Assembly: GCF_001050155.1 (NCBI RefSeq)
Contig: NZ_LFVY01000005.1
Coordinates: 1-64,000, forward strand
Origin: Nitratireductor soli
GTDB lineage: Bacteria; Pseudomonadota; Alphaproteobacteria; Rhizobiales; Rhizobiaceae
DNA: 64,000 nt
Direction of reading: 5' to 3'
A program made the translations under genes and the position numbers. Within the stretch, counting starts at the first letter, position 1. The number at the start of each line of letters is the position of its first letter. Shown one piece after another: positions 55,572-63,723 of this stretch. The notes under the pieces were generated by a model. It was not told the DNA's origin and searched no databases. It saw nothing but the letters and a program-made list of their open reading frames with translations.

Positions 55572-56713
55572 AGGGAATCTGCCTTCTCGGGTTGGGCCGC
55601 GGCAGCACGCGTGGCGCTGGAGTAAAAGGTCGGGTAGTCGGTGTAGCCATGGGCATCGCCGCCGTAGTGGGTGTCGCGGTCGGCTTGTGCGAGCGGCCAG
55701 CCGTTGCGAAGCCGGGCGACGAGGTCCGGGTTGGCGATGAAGGGCTCGCCGAAGGCGGCGATATCGATCAGGCCATTGGCGATGTGCTGTTGGGCTAGCT
55801 CGCGCGTCATGCCGCCGGCAAGGATCAATACGCCTTTGAAACGACCCCGAAACCGCACGAGAAATTCCGAAGGGATAGCTGCGCTGCCCCGTGATTTCTG
55901 GTCCATGAGATGGACGTAGGCGATGCCGCGCGTCGACAGTTCGTCGGCTAGGTGGAGATAGGTTTCCTCGATCTCGGGATAGGCTCCCATGTCGAAGAGC
56001 CCGCCGAAGGGAGACAGCCGCACCGCGGTCTTCGCCGCGCCGATCCCGGCGATGACGGCGTCGATCGTCTCAAGCAGGAAACGGGTGCGGCCTTCCAGCG
56101 TGTCGCCGCGATAGGCATCGGTGCGGTCGTTGACGAGCGGATTGATGAATTGTTCGATCAGATAGCCGTTCGCACCGTGAAGCTCGACACCATCGAACCC
56201 CGCCTCGACCGCATTGGCGGCAGCCTTGGCGAAATCGTCGATTACCCCACGCACCTCTTCGGTCGAGAGCGCTCGCGGTCGGGAAACATCGACAGGCCCC
56301 GGAGAGCCGTCGTCGCGTAAGCCCCAGGCCTGGGAGTTGGCGGCGATCCTGTCGGTCGAACTGACCGGCGCGATCCCACCCAGCTGGTTCGAAACATGGC
56401 TCACACGTCCGACGTGCCAGAGCTGGGCGAAGATCACGCCGCCTTCCGCGTGAACCGCTTCGGTGGTCTTGCGCCAACCGGCAATCTGTTTGGCGGTGTA
56501 GATACCCGGGATGAACAGAAAGCCTTCGGCCGCGCGCGAAATCGGCGTCCCTTCGGTGACGATCAGGCCGGCGCTGGCGCGCTGACGGTAGTATGTCGCT
56601 GTGAGATCGTCAGCGACGCCATCGGGCGCTCGTGAGCGAGTCATCGGAGCCATCGCGATGCGATTGCGCAGTACGAGGCTCCCCCGCTCAAACGGTTCGA
56701 ACAGTTTGCTCAT
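55568..56713 (-). CDS. nemA: Old yellow enzyme family alkene reductase (NemA-like)
   Basis: The protein is 381 aa from ATG 56713. It is an FMN-dependent TIM barrel: APMTRSRAPDGVAD, LIVTEGTPIS, the HVGRVSH block, FDGVELHGANGYLIEQFINPLVNDRTDAYRG with the proton-donor Tyr and substrate-binding His/Asn, and the C-terminal AFGEPFIANPDLVARLRNGWPL. Relatives reduce maleimides, nitroesters and quinones with NADPH. The gene overlaps the end of the LLM gene by 26 bases and the downstream MFS gene by four. Electrophile detoxification is the likely theme. Confidence 0.92.
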   Translation of the reverse strand: MSKLFEPFERGSLVLRNRIAMAPMTRSRAPDGVADDLTATYYRQRASAGLIVTEGTPISRAAEGFLFIPGIYTAKQIAGWRKTTEAVHAEGGVIFAQLWHVGRVSHVSNQLGGIAPVSSTDRIAANSQAWGLRDDGSPGPVDVSRPRALSTEEVRGVIDDFAKAAANAVEAGFDGVELHGANGYLIEQFINPLVNDRTDAYRGDTLEGRTRFLLETIDAVIAGIGAAKTAVRLSPFGGLFDMGAYPEIEETYLHLADELSTRGIAYVHLMDQKSRGSAAIPSEFLVRFRGRFKGVLILAGGMTRELAQQHIANGLIDIAAFGEPFIANPDLVARLRNGWPLAQADRDTHYGGDAHGYTDYPTFYSSATRAAAAQPEKADSL

Positions 56714-57743
56714 CGGCAGTTTCCTTGTGAGGTCGGGAAAGTGGACCGGCTGCCGCCTCGCCAATTCTGGGGAGGATCTCGCGGGCGAATTCGTCGATCA
56801 CCTGCGGCAGCGGCCGGCGGGACGGGCGCAGCAGCACGGCCAGATGATCGACGCCCGCACCGCGAAGCTGCTCAAGATGGTCGAGGAACGGCTTGCGGCC
56901 GATGCGCGCGCCGAACCGGCGGGGCGTCGGCAACTCGTCGGGATCATCGGCAAGATCGAGATGAAAGGCGCTGATGAAGACGCCGCGATTCACCCCGGCG
57001 GCCTGCCGAAGCCGCCGGAACTCCGCCGCCTGCGCCGCCATCCGATCGAGATTGCCGGGATAGACGAAGCGCCCATCCATGTTGCCGGCAATCCACTCGT
57101 CGGATTGCTGACCGTTACCGGCGATGATGGTGGGAATAGTTCTTCGCGCAGGCTTAGGGAGCAGGTCTAGTTCGGCGGCTATGCGTCCGTCGCCGAGCGG
57201 CAGTCTGCCGTTCTTCCAGGCGTCGCGCATATAGCCGAGGCTCTGGCGGAAAGTCTCGCCACGGCCCTCGAAGTCGAGACCGAGCAGCGGATACTCCACC
57301 GGACGGTCGCCTCAGGCGAGGCCGAGGATCAGCCGGCCGCCCGACAGGCAATCAACCGACGCGGCCGCCTTCGCCACCATCATGGGATGGCGGAACGGCA
57401 AGACGATGCCTGCCGTCACGAGCGCGACATGCTTCGTGATCCCTGCGAGGAAGCCGAGATTGACGAAGGGATCGTAGATCGAACCCGCGTCCCCGAAGTT
57501 CCGCGGATCGAACACCGGAACGTCGCGCATCCAGATCGCGGCGAAGCCCGAGGCGTCGATCTGCCGGACCAACTCGGGGTAACGGGAGAGATCAGGCACG
57601 CCGTGCGGGCGTCCGTCCGCGATGCGACGCGCTTCGCCTTCCGGCGACCAATCGTTATCGAGCGGAAGTTCGATGCCCAGCGTCAGTTGGCCGGGACGAT
57701 TAATCAGATCAAGTGCAGTTGCGGAGCGGGAGTGCGTATTCAT
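56688..57743 (-). pseudogene. Luciferase-like (LLM) flavin monooxygenase gene interrupted by one in-frame TGA
   Basis: The two halves lie in one frame. The first (143 codons from ATG 57743) ends SGGRLILGLA; then TGA at 57314-57312; then GDRPVEYPLLGLDF continues to 56688. Family members read GLASGDRPVEYP at this point, so a Ser codon (TCA) has probably become TGA by one change. Otherwise the fold looks intact: SGFAAIWMRDVP, the TAGIVLPFRHPMMVAKAAAS block, and TIIAGNGQQSDEWIA. Translation may stop or restart. The downstream half still overlaps nemA, as in an intact operon. Confidence 0.85.
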
Positions 57744-57834
57744 ACCCGCACCGTAACCGCTCGCCATTCACTCGATAATCCGCTATTATGGAACGTCAGC
57801 GGTGAAATGAATTCGTGAGTGAGGATGAGCGGCC

Positions 57835-58752
57835 ATGAACAATCGTGCCGGAGAGATGGAGGTGTTCGTCGAGGCCGTTGATCGCGGCAGCTTTGCCGGC
57901 GCAAGTCGAGCGCTCGGCCTGTCGCCCTCGGCTGTCAGCAAGGTCGTTGGCCGCATTGAAACCCGACTTGGGACGAACCTGCTGATCCGTTCAACCCGCT
58001 CGCTCAGTTTGACCCAGGAAGGCGAGATCTACCTGCGGCGTGCCCGCAATGTACTGGCCGAGATTGACGATACGGAGCGCAGCATCACCTCGGGATCGTG
58101 CTCCACACCGCGCGGCCTGCTTAGGGTCAACGCCTCGGTGCCGATTGCGCACTGCGCGATAACACCGCTCCTGCCAGCTTTCCTCGCCCGCTTCCCGGAG
58201 ATCGAAATCGACCTTTCGCTCGATGACGGCATGGTCGATCTGATCGAGAACCGTACCGATGTGGCGATCCGCGTGGGGCCGCTGCAAGATTCCGGTCTCA
58301 AAGCCCGAAAGCTATTGGAAAGCCGTTATGCCGTCGTCGCCGCTCCGTCTTATCTGGAAAGCGCGCCGCCACTGCGAACGCCGGCCGACATCGCCCAGCA
58401 TCAGTGTATCGGCTTCAACTTCCGGCGCTCGATGCACGAATGGCCGTTCCGTCAACGTGAAGACGATACAATGACCTACGCCCCGCTTCGCGGGCGGATG
58501 CGGGTCAACAATGGCGAAACCGTCCGAAGGCTTGCTCTCGCCGGCATGGGGCTGGCCCGCTTGGCCCGATACCATATCGAGCCGGATATCGAGGCGGGTT
58601 CGCTAGTGGCGGTGCTTGAGGACTTCAATCCCGGCGACATCGAGCCCGTTAGCGCTGTCTATGTCGGCCATGAGCATCTTGCTGCACGTATCCGTGCGTT
58701 CGTCGATTTCCTCGCCGAGCATATGGCGGTCGGTTCGAAAGCATCAGCTTAG
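57835..58752 (+). CDS. LysR-family regulator, divergent from the LLM-nemA-MFS operon
   Basis: The protein is 305 aa. HTH: GSFAGASRALGLSPSAVSKVVGRIETRLGTNLLIRSTRSLSLTQEG. The effector domain has LSLDDGMVDLIENRTDVAIRVGPLQDSGLKARKLL. It is 91 bases from the LLM start and divergent, so it probably controls that operon. Its stop overlaps the relaxase stop on the opposite strand. Confidence 0.92.
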   Translation: MNNRAGEMEVFVEAVDRGSFAGASRALGLSPSAVSKVVGRIETRLGTNLLIRSTRSLSLTQEGEIYLRRARNVLAEIDDTERSITSGSCSTPRGLLRVNASVPIAHCAITPLLPAFLARFPEIEIDLSLDDGMVDLIENRTDVAIRVGPLQDSGLKARKLLESRYAVVAAPSYLESAPPLRTPADIAQHQCIGFNFRRSMHEWPFRQREDDTMTYAPLRGRMRVNNGETVRRLALAGMGLARLARYHIEPDIEAGSLVAVLEDFNPGDIEPVSAVYVGHEHLAARIRAFVDFLAEHMAVGSKASA

Positions 58753-60800
58753 ATGCCCAATCCCCGCTGCCGCCCCAACTGCCACGACACCGATCCGCCC
58801 TGCATGATGCCCGCGACCTCGCGCCCGAGCTGACGGTCGATGACCGGCCGCCACGGGACAAGCGTGAACTCCTGAGATTTTTCAACGATGGCGAATTTGC
58901 CGCTCGATAGCTGCACGGTCCCGGCGAAGGTGCCCGCGACGGTTTCGCCATCGGCGGCAGCTCGGAACGGTTTCGCTCTCTCCTGCGCCAGCGCCGCGCC
59001 GGTGCTGGCCACTTCGCGCTCCTGAAGCGTGGCGATCAGATTGCGCCGATAAGCGATGCGACCGTCCGTCTGACGGATGGCATCGCCCCGGTCGATCAGA
59101 GTCTCGCGTCGCCGCTCCATCGCCTCGCGCACTTGGTCGCCAAAACCAGCGGCCGACAGGTCCGACGCGCCTGCGCCGACCAGCCGCCGATCGAGCCAGG
59201 TCGCGCCGTCCGATCCGATCTGGCGCTCGAGGTCGAAGGTCGAAAGGATACGGATATTGATACGGGCATTCCGGCCCGCGTCATGCGCGGTAGCGCGCGC
59301 CTCGAAATCCTCCGGGATGCGCCATTGATCGGCGTCGATCCGCTCCGCAATCCCGGCCCGCCGCAACGCTTCCAGGCGACGGACATGGGCATCGACGAAG
59401 CCCTCATAGTCCCCACCCGGCACACGACCATCGAACCGGGCCTGCTCCAGATGCCGGCTCGGCCGATAGATGTAGTCCTCGGCCATGCCGGCGATGGCGC
59501 GATCGGACGGGCGGACGGCGCTGTCCGGCGGCCCGATCTCGATGACGCTGCCGATGCGGGCGTCTTCGACGCGGGCCGGGTCGATGCCGGCGACATGGTG
59601 CGTGCGTCCGTCGATGCCATCGACCACCAGTGTCAGGCTCTCCCCCAGTTCGTCGGTGAGGTGCTTGTCGATGACGCGGCCGGTGATCGACGTCGCGGGC
59701 GCGGCGTCATGAATCTCGAAGCTCATCGGATCGCGCTCGGCGCCCTCGGCCCCGAGCGCCTTCTGCATGGTGCGGATAATGTCGCCCCGCTCGCCCATAT
59801 CGCGCAGCGTCGGCTCCAGCCGTTCGCTCAACTCCCAGACGCCCGGTGCGTGTTCGGTGGCGAGGCCCATGTCGCGAAGCTTGCGGAGACGGCGCAGCCG
59901 CATGGTCCGATCGGACTGGCCGCGCAGATCGTCCGGTTCATGGCGCAGGTCGATGAAACGGTCATCGGCTTCGGCGATCATCGCTCGGTCGATACGGGTG
60001 AGCCGGTCCTGGTCGATCTCCGCCATGAGCTTGCGGCGCTGCTCGATCTCGGTGACGGGACCGAGTTCCAGCGTCGCCAGTGCGCTCGCCCGCTCGCGGA
60101 TGCCGCCGGCGAGATAATCGCCATTGATGACGAGATCCTCGCCCAAGGCGTCGCGGCCATTGACGATGACATGGACATGCGGATGACCGGTGTTGTGGTG
60201 ATTGACCGCGACCCAATCGAGCTTGGTGCCGAGGTCGCCCTCGACCTGCGCCATCAACTCGCGCGTATAGCCGGTGAGGTCCGAAAGATCGGCGGCGTCT
60301 TCGGGCGAGACGATGAAGCGGAACTGGTGGCGATCGTCCTTGCCGCGATTGAGGAAGGCATCGCCATTGGCGCGATCCTCACCTGCTGAATAGAGCCGGC
60401 CGCGCTCGCCATCGCGGGCAGTGCCGTCCCGCTGAATATAGCGCAGATGCGCGGTGGCCTTACCGCTGCGACCGGCGGCGCGAACCGACCGCGATTTGAC
60501 GATGACGCGGCGGCTGCCGGGCTGGCGATGGCTCCAGCCGTTCGACAGATTGCGGGCGCGCATGAAGGCCGCGCCGCGGCCGCGCTGGACGCCCCGGCCG
60601 GAGGCGACGACGCTCTTGCCCTTGGCCGCGCGACCGGAGCCGCCCCCCTTCGCCGACCGGCTTCGGCCGGAAGCGGCCTGCTGCTGGCGCGTGACCTTGC
60701 GGACCTTGCTGAGGAAGCTCTTTGCCTGGCCCGCCTTCGGCGTGTCGGAGCGCACACGGCCGGGCTTCGGGCGGAAACGGTTGTCGTCGTCGCTGCTCAT
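58749..60800 (-). CDS. Relaxase/mobilization nuclease, RlxS-type with DUF3363
   Basis: The protein is 683 aa from ATG 60800. A long basic, low-complexity N-terminus (about 90 residues, RxR and SGR-rich) precedes the relaxase core: LRYIQRDGTARDGERGRLYS, HQFRFIVSPEDAADLSDL and the metal-binding NHHNTGHPHVHVIVNG (the HxH triad motif III of VirD2-type relaxases). The C-terminal half is DUF3363. It nicks the element at oriT and pilots the strand. The overlap with the upstream frame is not coding. It is followed upstream by the lytic transglycosylase. Confidence 0.93.
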   Translation of the reverse strand: MSSDDDNRFRPKPGRVRSDTPKAGQAKSFLSKVRKVTRQQQAASGRSRSAKGGGSGRAAKGKSVVASGRGVQRGRGAAFMRARNLSNGWSHRQPGSRRVIVKSRSVRAAGRSGKATAHLRYIQRDGTARDGERGRLYSAGEDRANGDAFLNRGKDDRHQFRFIVSPEDAADLSDLTGYTRELMAQVEGDLGTKLDWVAVNHHNTGHPHVHVIVNGRDALGEDLVINGDYLAGGIRERASALATLELGPVTEIEQRRKLMAEIDQDRLTRIDRAMIAEADDRFIDLRHEPDDLRGQSDRTMRLRRLRKLRDMGLATEHAPGVWELSERLEPTLRDMGERGDIIRTMQKALGAEGAERDPMSFEIHDAAPATSITGRVIDKHLTDELGESLTLVVDGIDGRTHHVAGIDPARVEDARIGSVIEIGPPDSAVRPSDRAIAGMAEDYIYRPSRHLEQARFDGRVPGGDYEGFVDAHVRRLEALRRAGIAERIDADQWRIPEDFEARATAHDAGRNARINIRILSTFDLERQIGSDGATWLDRRLVGAGASDLSAAGFGDQVREAMERRRETLIDRGDAIRQTDGRIAYRRNLIATLQEREVASTGAALAQERAKPFRAAADGETVAGTFAGTVQLSSGKFAIVEKSQEFTLVPWRPVIDRQLGREVAGIMQGGSVSWQLGRQRGLGI

Positions 60801-60881
60801 GGCCGCCGATCCACCCGAAACCGCCGCTTTGGGCGCAGAGTGCCGCGAGAACCGCGGTAAATGCTGACTTTGCCGCGCCTC

Positions 60882-60913
60882 GCGGCACCATGAAGGCGCG
60901 GCGACGGTGCCGC
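60882..60913. repeat. 8-bp inverted repeat near the relaxase start (possible oriT-region element)
   Basis: GCGGCACC (60882-60889) is exactly inverted as GGTGCCGC (60906-60913), with a 16-base loop. It lies between the relaxase start (60800) and the transglycosylase stop (60975), the usual neighbourhood of oriT. No conserved nick site can be picked by eye. Confidence 0.35.
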
Positions 60914-60974
60914 CCCAAACAGTGTGCAGACAAGGGCTTTGCCCCCGGATCGGACCCACAGGGTGCCGTCCGCT

Positions 60975-62024
60975 TTAATCTTGCCCTCCCGCCTGCCTTC
61001 CCGTTCTGCCCCTCCAGCCTTGGGATGAGATTGCCGCCAGCCCCATCCCCTGCACACTGCAACCCGCCGCGCGATGCCGCCGACCATGATACTCATGGCC
61101 GTGGTCCCGTGTTCGCCCGCGCGACACGAACAGGCCATCGGACTGCGGCTCTATGGCGGAAACATCGCGCACCGTGACCGCCGCTGGCACGTCATTCGAT
61201 GGACGATCGGCCTGTACCGGATCGGCAACGGGCGCACGATCCGGCTGCGCGATGAACAACGGCGCGCGGGTCCATGCCTGCGGATCGGCAGCCGCGACTA
61301 TGACGGGCGTAACGATCGCGTTGCCGTCGATGACCGGCGCGATGGCGGCGACATAGGCGCGGGTCTCAGCGGGTAGCGGCCGCCCCGAAAGCGACGCCTC
61401 ATAGCGTCCGGGACCGGCGTTATAGGCAGCGAGCATGGCGGTGACGCTGCCGTAGCGGTCGTGCAGTTCGCGCAGATAGGCGGTGCCGGCAAGGATGTTG
61501 TCGCGCGGATCGTAAACGTCGCCGCCGAGCCGATGCCGGATGCGCAACTCCGCCCATGTGGCGGGCATAATCTGCATCAGCCCCATCGCGCCGGCCGAGG
61601 AGATGGCGCGTGGATCGCCCGCGCTTTCGGCCCGCAGCACCGCTCTGATCCATGCCGCCGGGACGCCGAAGCGCTGCGAGGCTTCCGCGATATGGGGAGC
61701 AAAAGGATCAGCGGATGCGGCGCGCTCCGCCGGTTGGGGCTGCGCCACGGCTGCAATGGGCAAGGTGGAAGCGAACAGCAACGCTACTATCAGGACCGCG
61801 TATCGGACATGCGCGCCTTCTCCGCTGTGACGCCAGCCTGCCAGCGTGCTCGCTGCGGTCAAGGGCGCGCGCGAAGCGCCGGCCAATGGCCGCCCTTGAC
61901 CTTCGCTGCGCGCGCCGACCGACCTGCGTTCGAGCGGGACGAAGGGATGAGACGGCTTCCCCGCAAACAAAGGGATGATGGATCGGAACGGGATCGCGCG
62001 CGCGAACAGGCTGACAGTCGGCAT
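60975..62024 (-). CDS. Lytic transglycosylase of the conjugation module (start uncertain)
   Basis: The protein is up to 349 aa from ATG 62024, where GGGAGGGA is well spaced. The mature enzyme has the SLT goose-type core: IAEASQRFGVPAAWIRAVLRAESAGDPRAISSAGAMGLMQIMPATW with catalytic Glu, YDPRDNILAGTAYLRELHDRYG and AAYNAGPGRYE. It opens peptidoglycan for the transfer apparatus. A signal peptide (AVLIVALLFASTLPIAAVA) starts only near residue 76, after an implausible basic stretch. The natural start seems to be ATG 61810 behind GGAGAAGG, but its frame hits a stop after six codons, as if two bases had been inserted. So secretion may be damaged or the gene uses the long form. Confidence 0.75.
   Translation of the reverse strand: MPTVSLFARAIPFRSIIPLFAGKPSHPFVPLERRSVGARSEGQGRPLAGASRAPLTAASTLAGWRHSGEGAHVRYAVLIVALLFASTLPIAAVAQPQPAERAASADPFAPHIAEASQRFGVPAAWIRAVLRAESAGDPRAISSAGAMGLMQIMPATWAELRIRHRLGGDVYDPRDNILAGTAYLRELHDRYGSVTAMLAAYNAGPGRYEASLSGRPLPAETRAYVAAIAPVIDGNAIVTPVIVAAADPQAWTRAPLFIAQPDRAPVADPVQADRPSNDVPAAVTVRDVSAIEPQSDGLFVSRGRTRDHGHEYHGRRHRAAGCSVQGMGLAAISSQGWRGRTGRQAGGQD
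61857..61901. repeat. 11-bp inverted repeat inside the transglycosylase 5' region
   Basis: GGTCAAGGGCG (61857-61867) is exactly inverted as CGCCCTTGACC (61891-61901), with a 23-base loop containing the self-complementary GGCCAATGGCC. It sits between the two candidate starts of the transglycosylase. It could be a regulatory RNA hairpin or a terminator without a U run. Confidence 0.45.
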
Positions 62025-62028
62025 GATG

Positions 62029-62364
62029 TCAGTCCCTCCCGTCGCGCTTTTGCGGGCGGCTCCAATGCAGCGACCATGCGTTGCCGGCGTCGTCGTCGCG
62101 GAACAGGTTGGCGCGGATCGGCTGCGGTAGAGCGGGATCGTCGATCAGCAACGCGATGTATTCGCCCGCACGCTCGCCGGTGCGTTTCCAGCCTGCGCCG
62201 ATCTCCGGGCCGTCGTCATTGCCGTGATGGATGCGGTAGTCCGGGACGTTCTCAGCGTCGGATGGCTCGGCCGAAACAACGGTGACTTCGCGGTAGATGG
62301 TGAAGGTATGGATGCGGCCGGTGAAGCCGGATTGCTCGCGCGTGAATGTGCCGATCTGTGGCAT
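62029..62364 (-). CDS. DUF736 family protein
   Basis: The protein is 111 aa from ATG 62364, with a perfect AAGGAGG upstream. MPQIGTFTREQSGFTGRIHT is the standard DUF736 start, and the fold ends DDPALPQPIRANLFRDDDAGNAWSLHWSRP. Family members are present in most alphaproteobacterial conjugative elements, next to traF and DUF2840; the function is unknown. Confidence 0.92.
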   Translation of the reverse strand: MPQIGTFTREQSGFTGRIHTFTIYREVTVVSAEPSDAENVPDYRIHHGNDDGPEIGAGWKRTGERAGEYIALLIDDPALPQPIRANLFRDDDAGNAWSLHWSRPQKRDGRD

Positions 62365-62408
62365 GGAAACCTCCTTGGGATTGCGATGGCGGGGAAAGAG
62401 CGCGGCGG

Positions 62409-62954
62409 TCAGCGTGTCGCCGCACGCCAGACGAAACGGCCTTCGCCGTCCTCGTCGGTGTAGAGCGGCGTCGCTTTGCCGATGACGGTGCGCGCCGGAA
62501 TCGGGCCGAAATAGCGACCGTCCAGGCTGTCGCGCACATCGGGATTCATCAGGAAGATGTCGCCATCCGCGATGCGCCGGCAGCCCTGCCATATGGGCAG
62601 TTCGCGGCCGTGCCGGTCATGGTCGAGCGCGTCGCCGAGCGGCACGGCGTCGACGGTCACGGCGTTGCCGGTACGGCAAACCCGTTGACCGGAAAGCCCC
62701 ATGACGCGCTTCATCAGCGGCACGTCGCGGCCGATATAGCCGCGCTCCACCATGAAATCGGCAAGCGGCTTGTCCGGCATGACGGCGACCAGATCGCCAA
62801 CAGCCAGGTCGCTTGGGCGTTCGAGGTCGTAGAGACCGATCGGCACGCTGGCCGAGGCGTTCCAGACAAGGCGCAGCGGCGTCGGAATAAACGCGGCGAT
62901 GGCGACGCCCATCGTCGCGAAATACGTCACCATGACGTAGCCGAAGCGGGTCAT
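62409..62954 (-). CDS. traF: Conjugal transfer peptidase TraF (S26 signal peptidase-like)
   Basis: The protein is 181 aa. One N-terminal membrane helix (YVMVTYFATMGVAIAAFI) is followed by NASASVPIGLYDL with the catalytic Ser and PLMKRVMGLSGQRVC with the catalytic Lys, then DGDIFLMNPDVRDSLDGRYFGPIP. TraF matures and can cyclise the trb pilin (TrbC). ATG 62954 overlaps the DUF2840 stop (ATGA). Confidence 0.92.
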   Translation of the reverse strand: MTRFGYVMVTYFATMGVAIAAFIPTPLRLVWNASASVPIGLYDLERPSDLAVGDLVAVMPDKPLADFMVERGYIGRDVPLMKRVMGLSGQRVCRTGNAVTVDAVPLGDALDHDRHGRELPIWQGCRRIADGDIFLMNPDVRDSLDGRYFGPIPARTVIGKATPLYTDEDGEGRFVWRAATR

Positions 62955-63472
62955 TGCCCGATCTCCCGCCGCTTGAGCCACGCCTGATGGCGATCCACCG
63001 TGTAGGGGCGCGGCGTATGGCCGGCGCCGATCCGGTTGCCGACATGCCGCCAGTGGTCGGGTGCAACCTCGCAAGCATCGATCCCGACGGCCTCCACCGC
63101 GTCGATATGGTGGAGCACCTGTTCGACCTTGGGCCAGCCTTCGATCTTCAGAAGGATGTCACCGCCGGGGCGCACGAAAGGCAGCGTCTGATAGGCTTCA
63201 CCCGGCTCGACGGCGCGCACGATGTCGATGCGCGAGATGATGGTGCCGAAGTCGTTTGCCGCCCAGCGGACGAAGGCGAAGACGCTGCCGGGACGATAGG
63301 AGAAGACGCGGCGGCGGCGGTCGAGCACCTGTTCGTGCGCCTCTCGGCCGAACCTGATCCAGTTCTCGATCCGCTTCTCGATATGCGTCAGCTCGACATG
63401 GGTAAGGCTGTCGGATGGCAGCGCGGACGGCATGGAGCCGCCGCGCGCGCGGGGCACCGCTGCGCTCGTCAT
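62951..63472 (-). CDS. DUF2840 family protein
   Basis: The protein is 173 aa. THVELTHIEKRIENWIRFG, RRRVFSYRPGSVFAFVRWAANDFGTIISRIDI and GIDACEVAPDHWRHVGNRIGAGHTPRPY are the DUF2840 pattern, invariably just upstream of traF in this ICE class. It is soluble, and its function is unknown. It overlaps both neighbours by four bases. Confidence 0.9.
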   Translation of the reverse strand: MTSAAVPRARGGSMPSALPSDSLTHVELTHIEKRIENWIRFGREAHEQVLDRRRRVFSYRPGSVFAFVRWAANDFGTIISRIDIVRAVEPGEAYQTLPFVRPGGDILLKIEGWPKVEQVLHHIDAVEAVGIDACEVAPDHWRHVGNRIGAGHTPRPYTVDRHQAWLKRREIGQ

Positions 63473-63723
63473 GATGGGTCTCCTTCGGTGGTTGGGGGAA
63501 ATTCGCGCGCGAGCAGATCGCGCAGCATGTCGGCGACGGTGACGCCGCGCCGGAACGCGGCGATCTTGATCCGGCCGCGCAGGTCCGGCGTCACGTCGAT
63601 GGTCAGCCGCGCGGTGAAGCCGTTGGCATCGCTGTTATGCGGGGGAGCATCGGACGCCTTGATCCAATGCTCGGGATCGCCGGGTCGTGATGCGAAGCCG
63701 CGGCGGGACGGTCGCTCGCTCAT
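63469..63723 (-). CDS. Ribbon-helix-helix protein downstream of parA
   Basis: The protein is 84 aa. The N-terminal 35 residues look disordered; the C-terminus TARLTIDVTPDLRGRIKIAAFRRGVTVADMLRDLLAREF is a ribbon-helix-helix (CopG/ParG-like) DNA-binding domain. Its position after parA in overlapping genes suggests a ParB/ParG-type partner for partition of the excised element. Confidence 0.85.
   Translation of the reverse strand: MSERPSRRGFASRPGDPEHWIKASDAPPHNSDANGFTARLTIDVTPDLRGRIKIAAFRRGVTVADMLRDLLAREFPPTTEGDPS

Noticed and set aside
57312-57314. UGA read as selenocysteine in the LLM gene
   Set aside because: The family has Ser, not Cys, at this point, and I see no SECIS-like hairpin directly after the codon.
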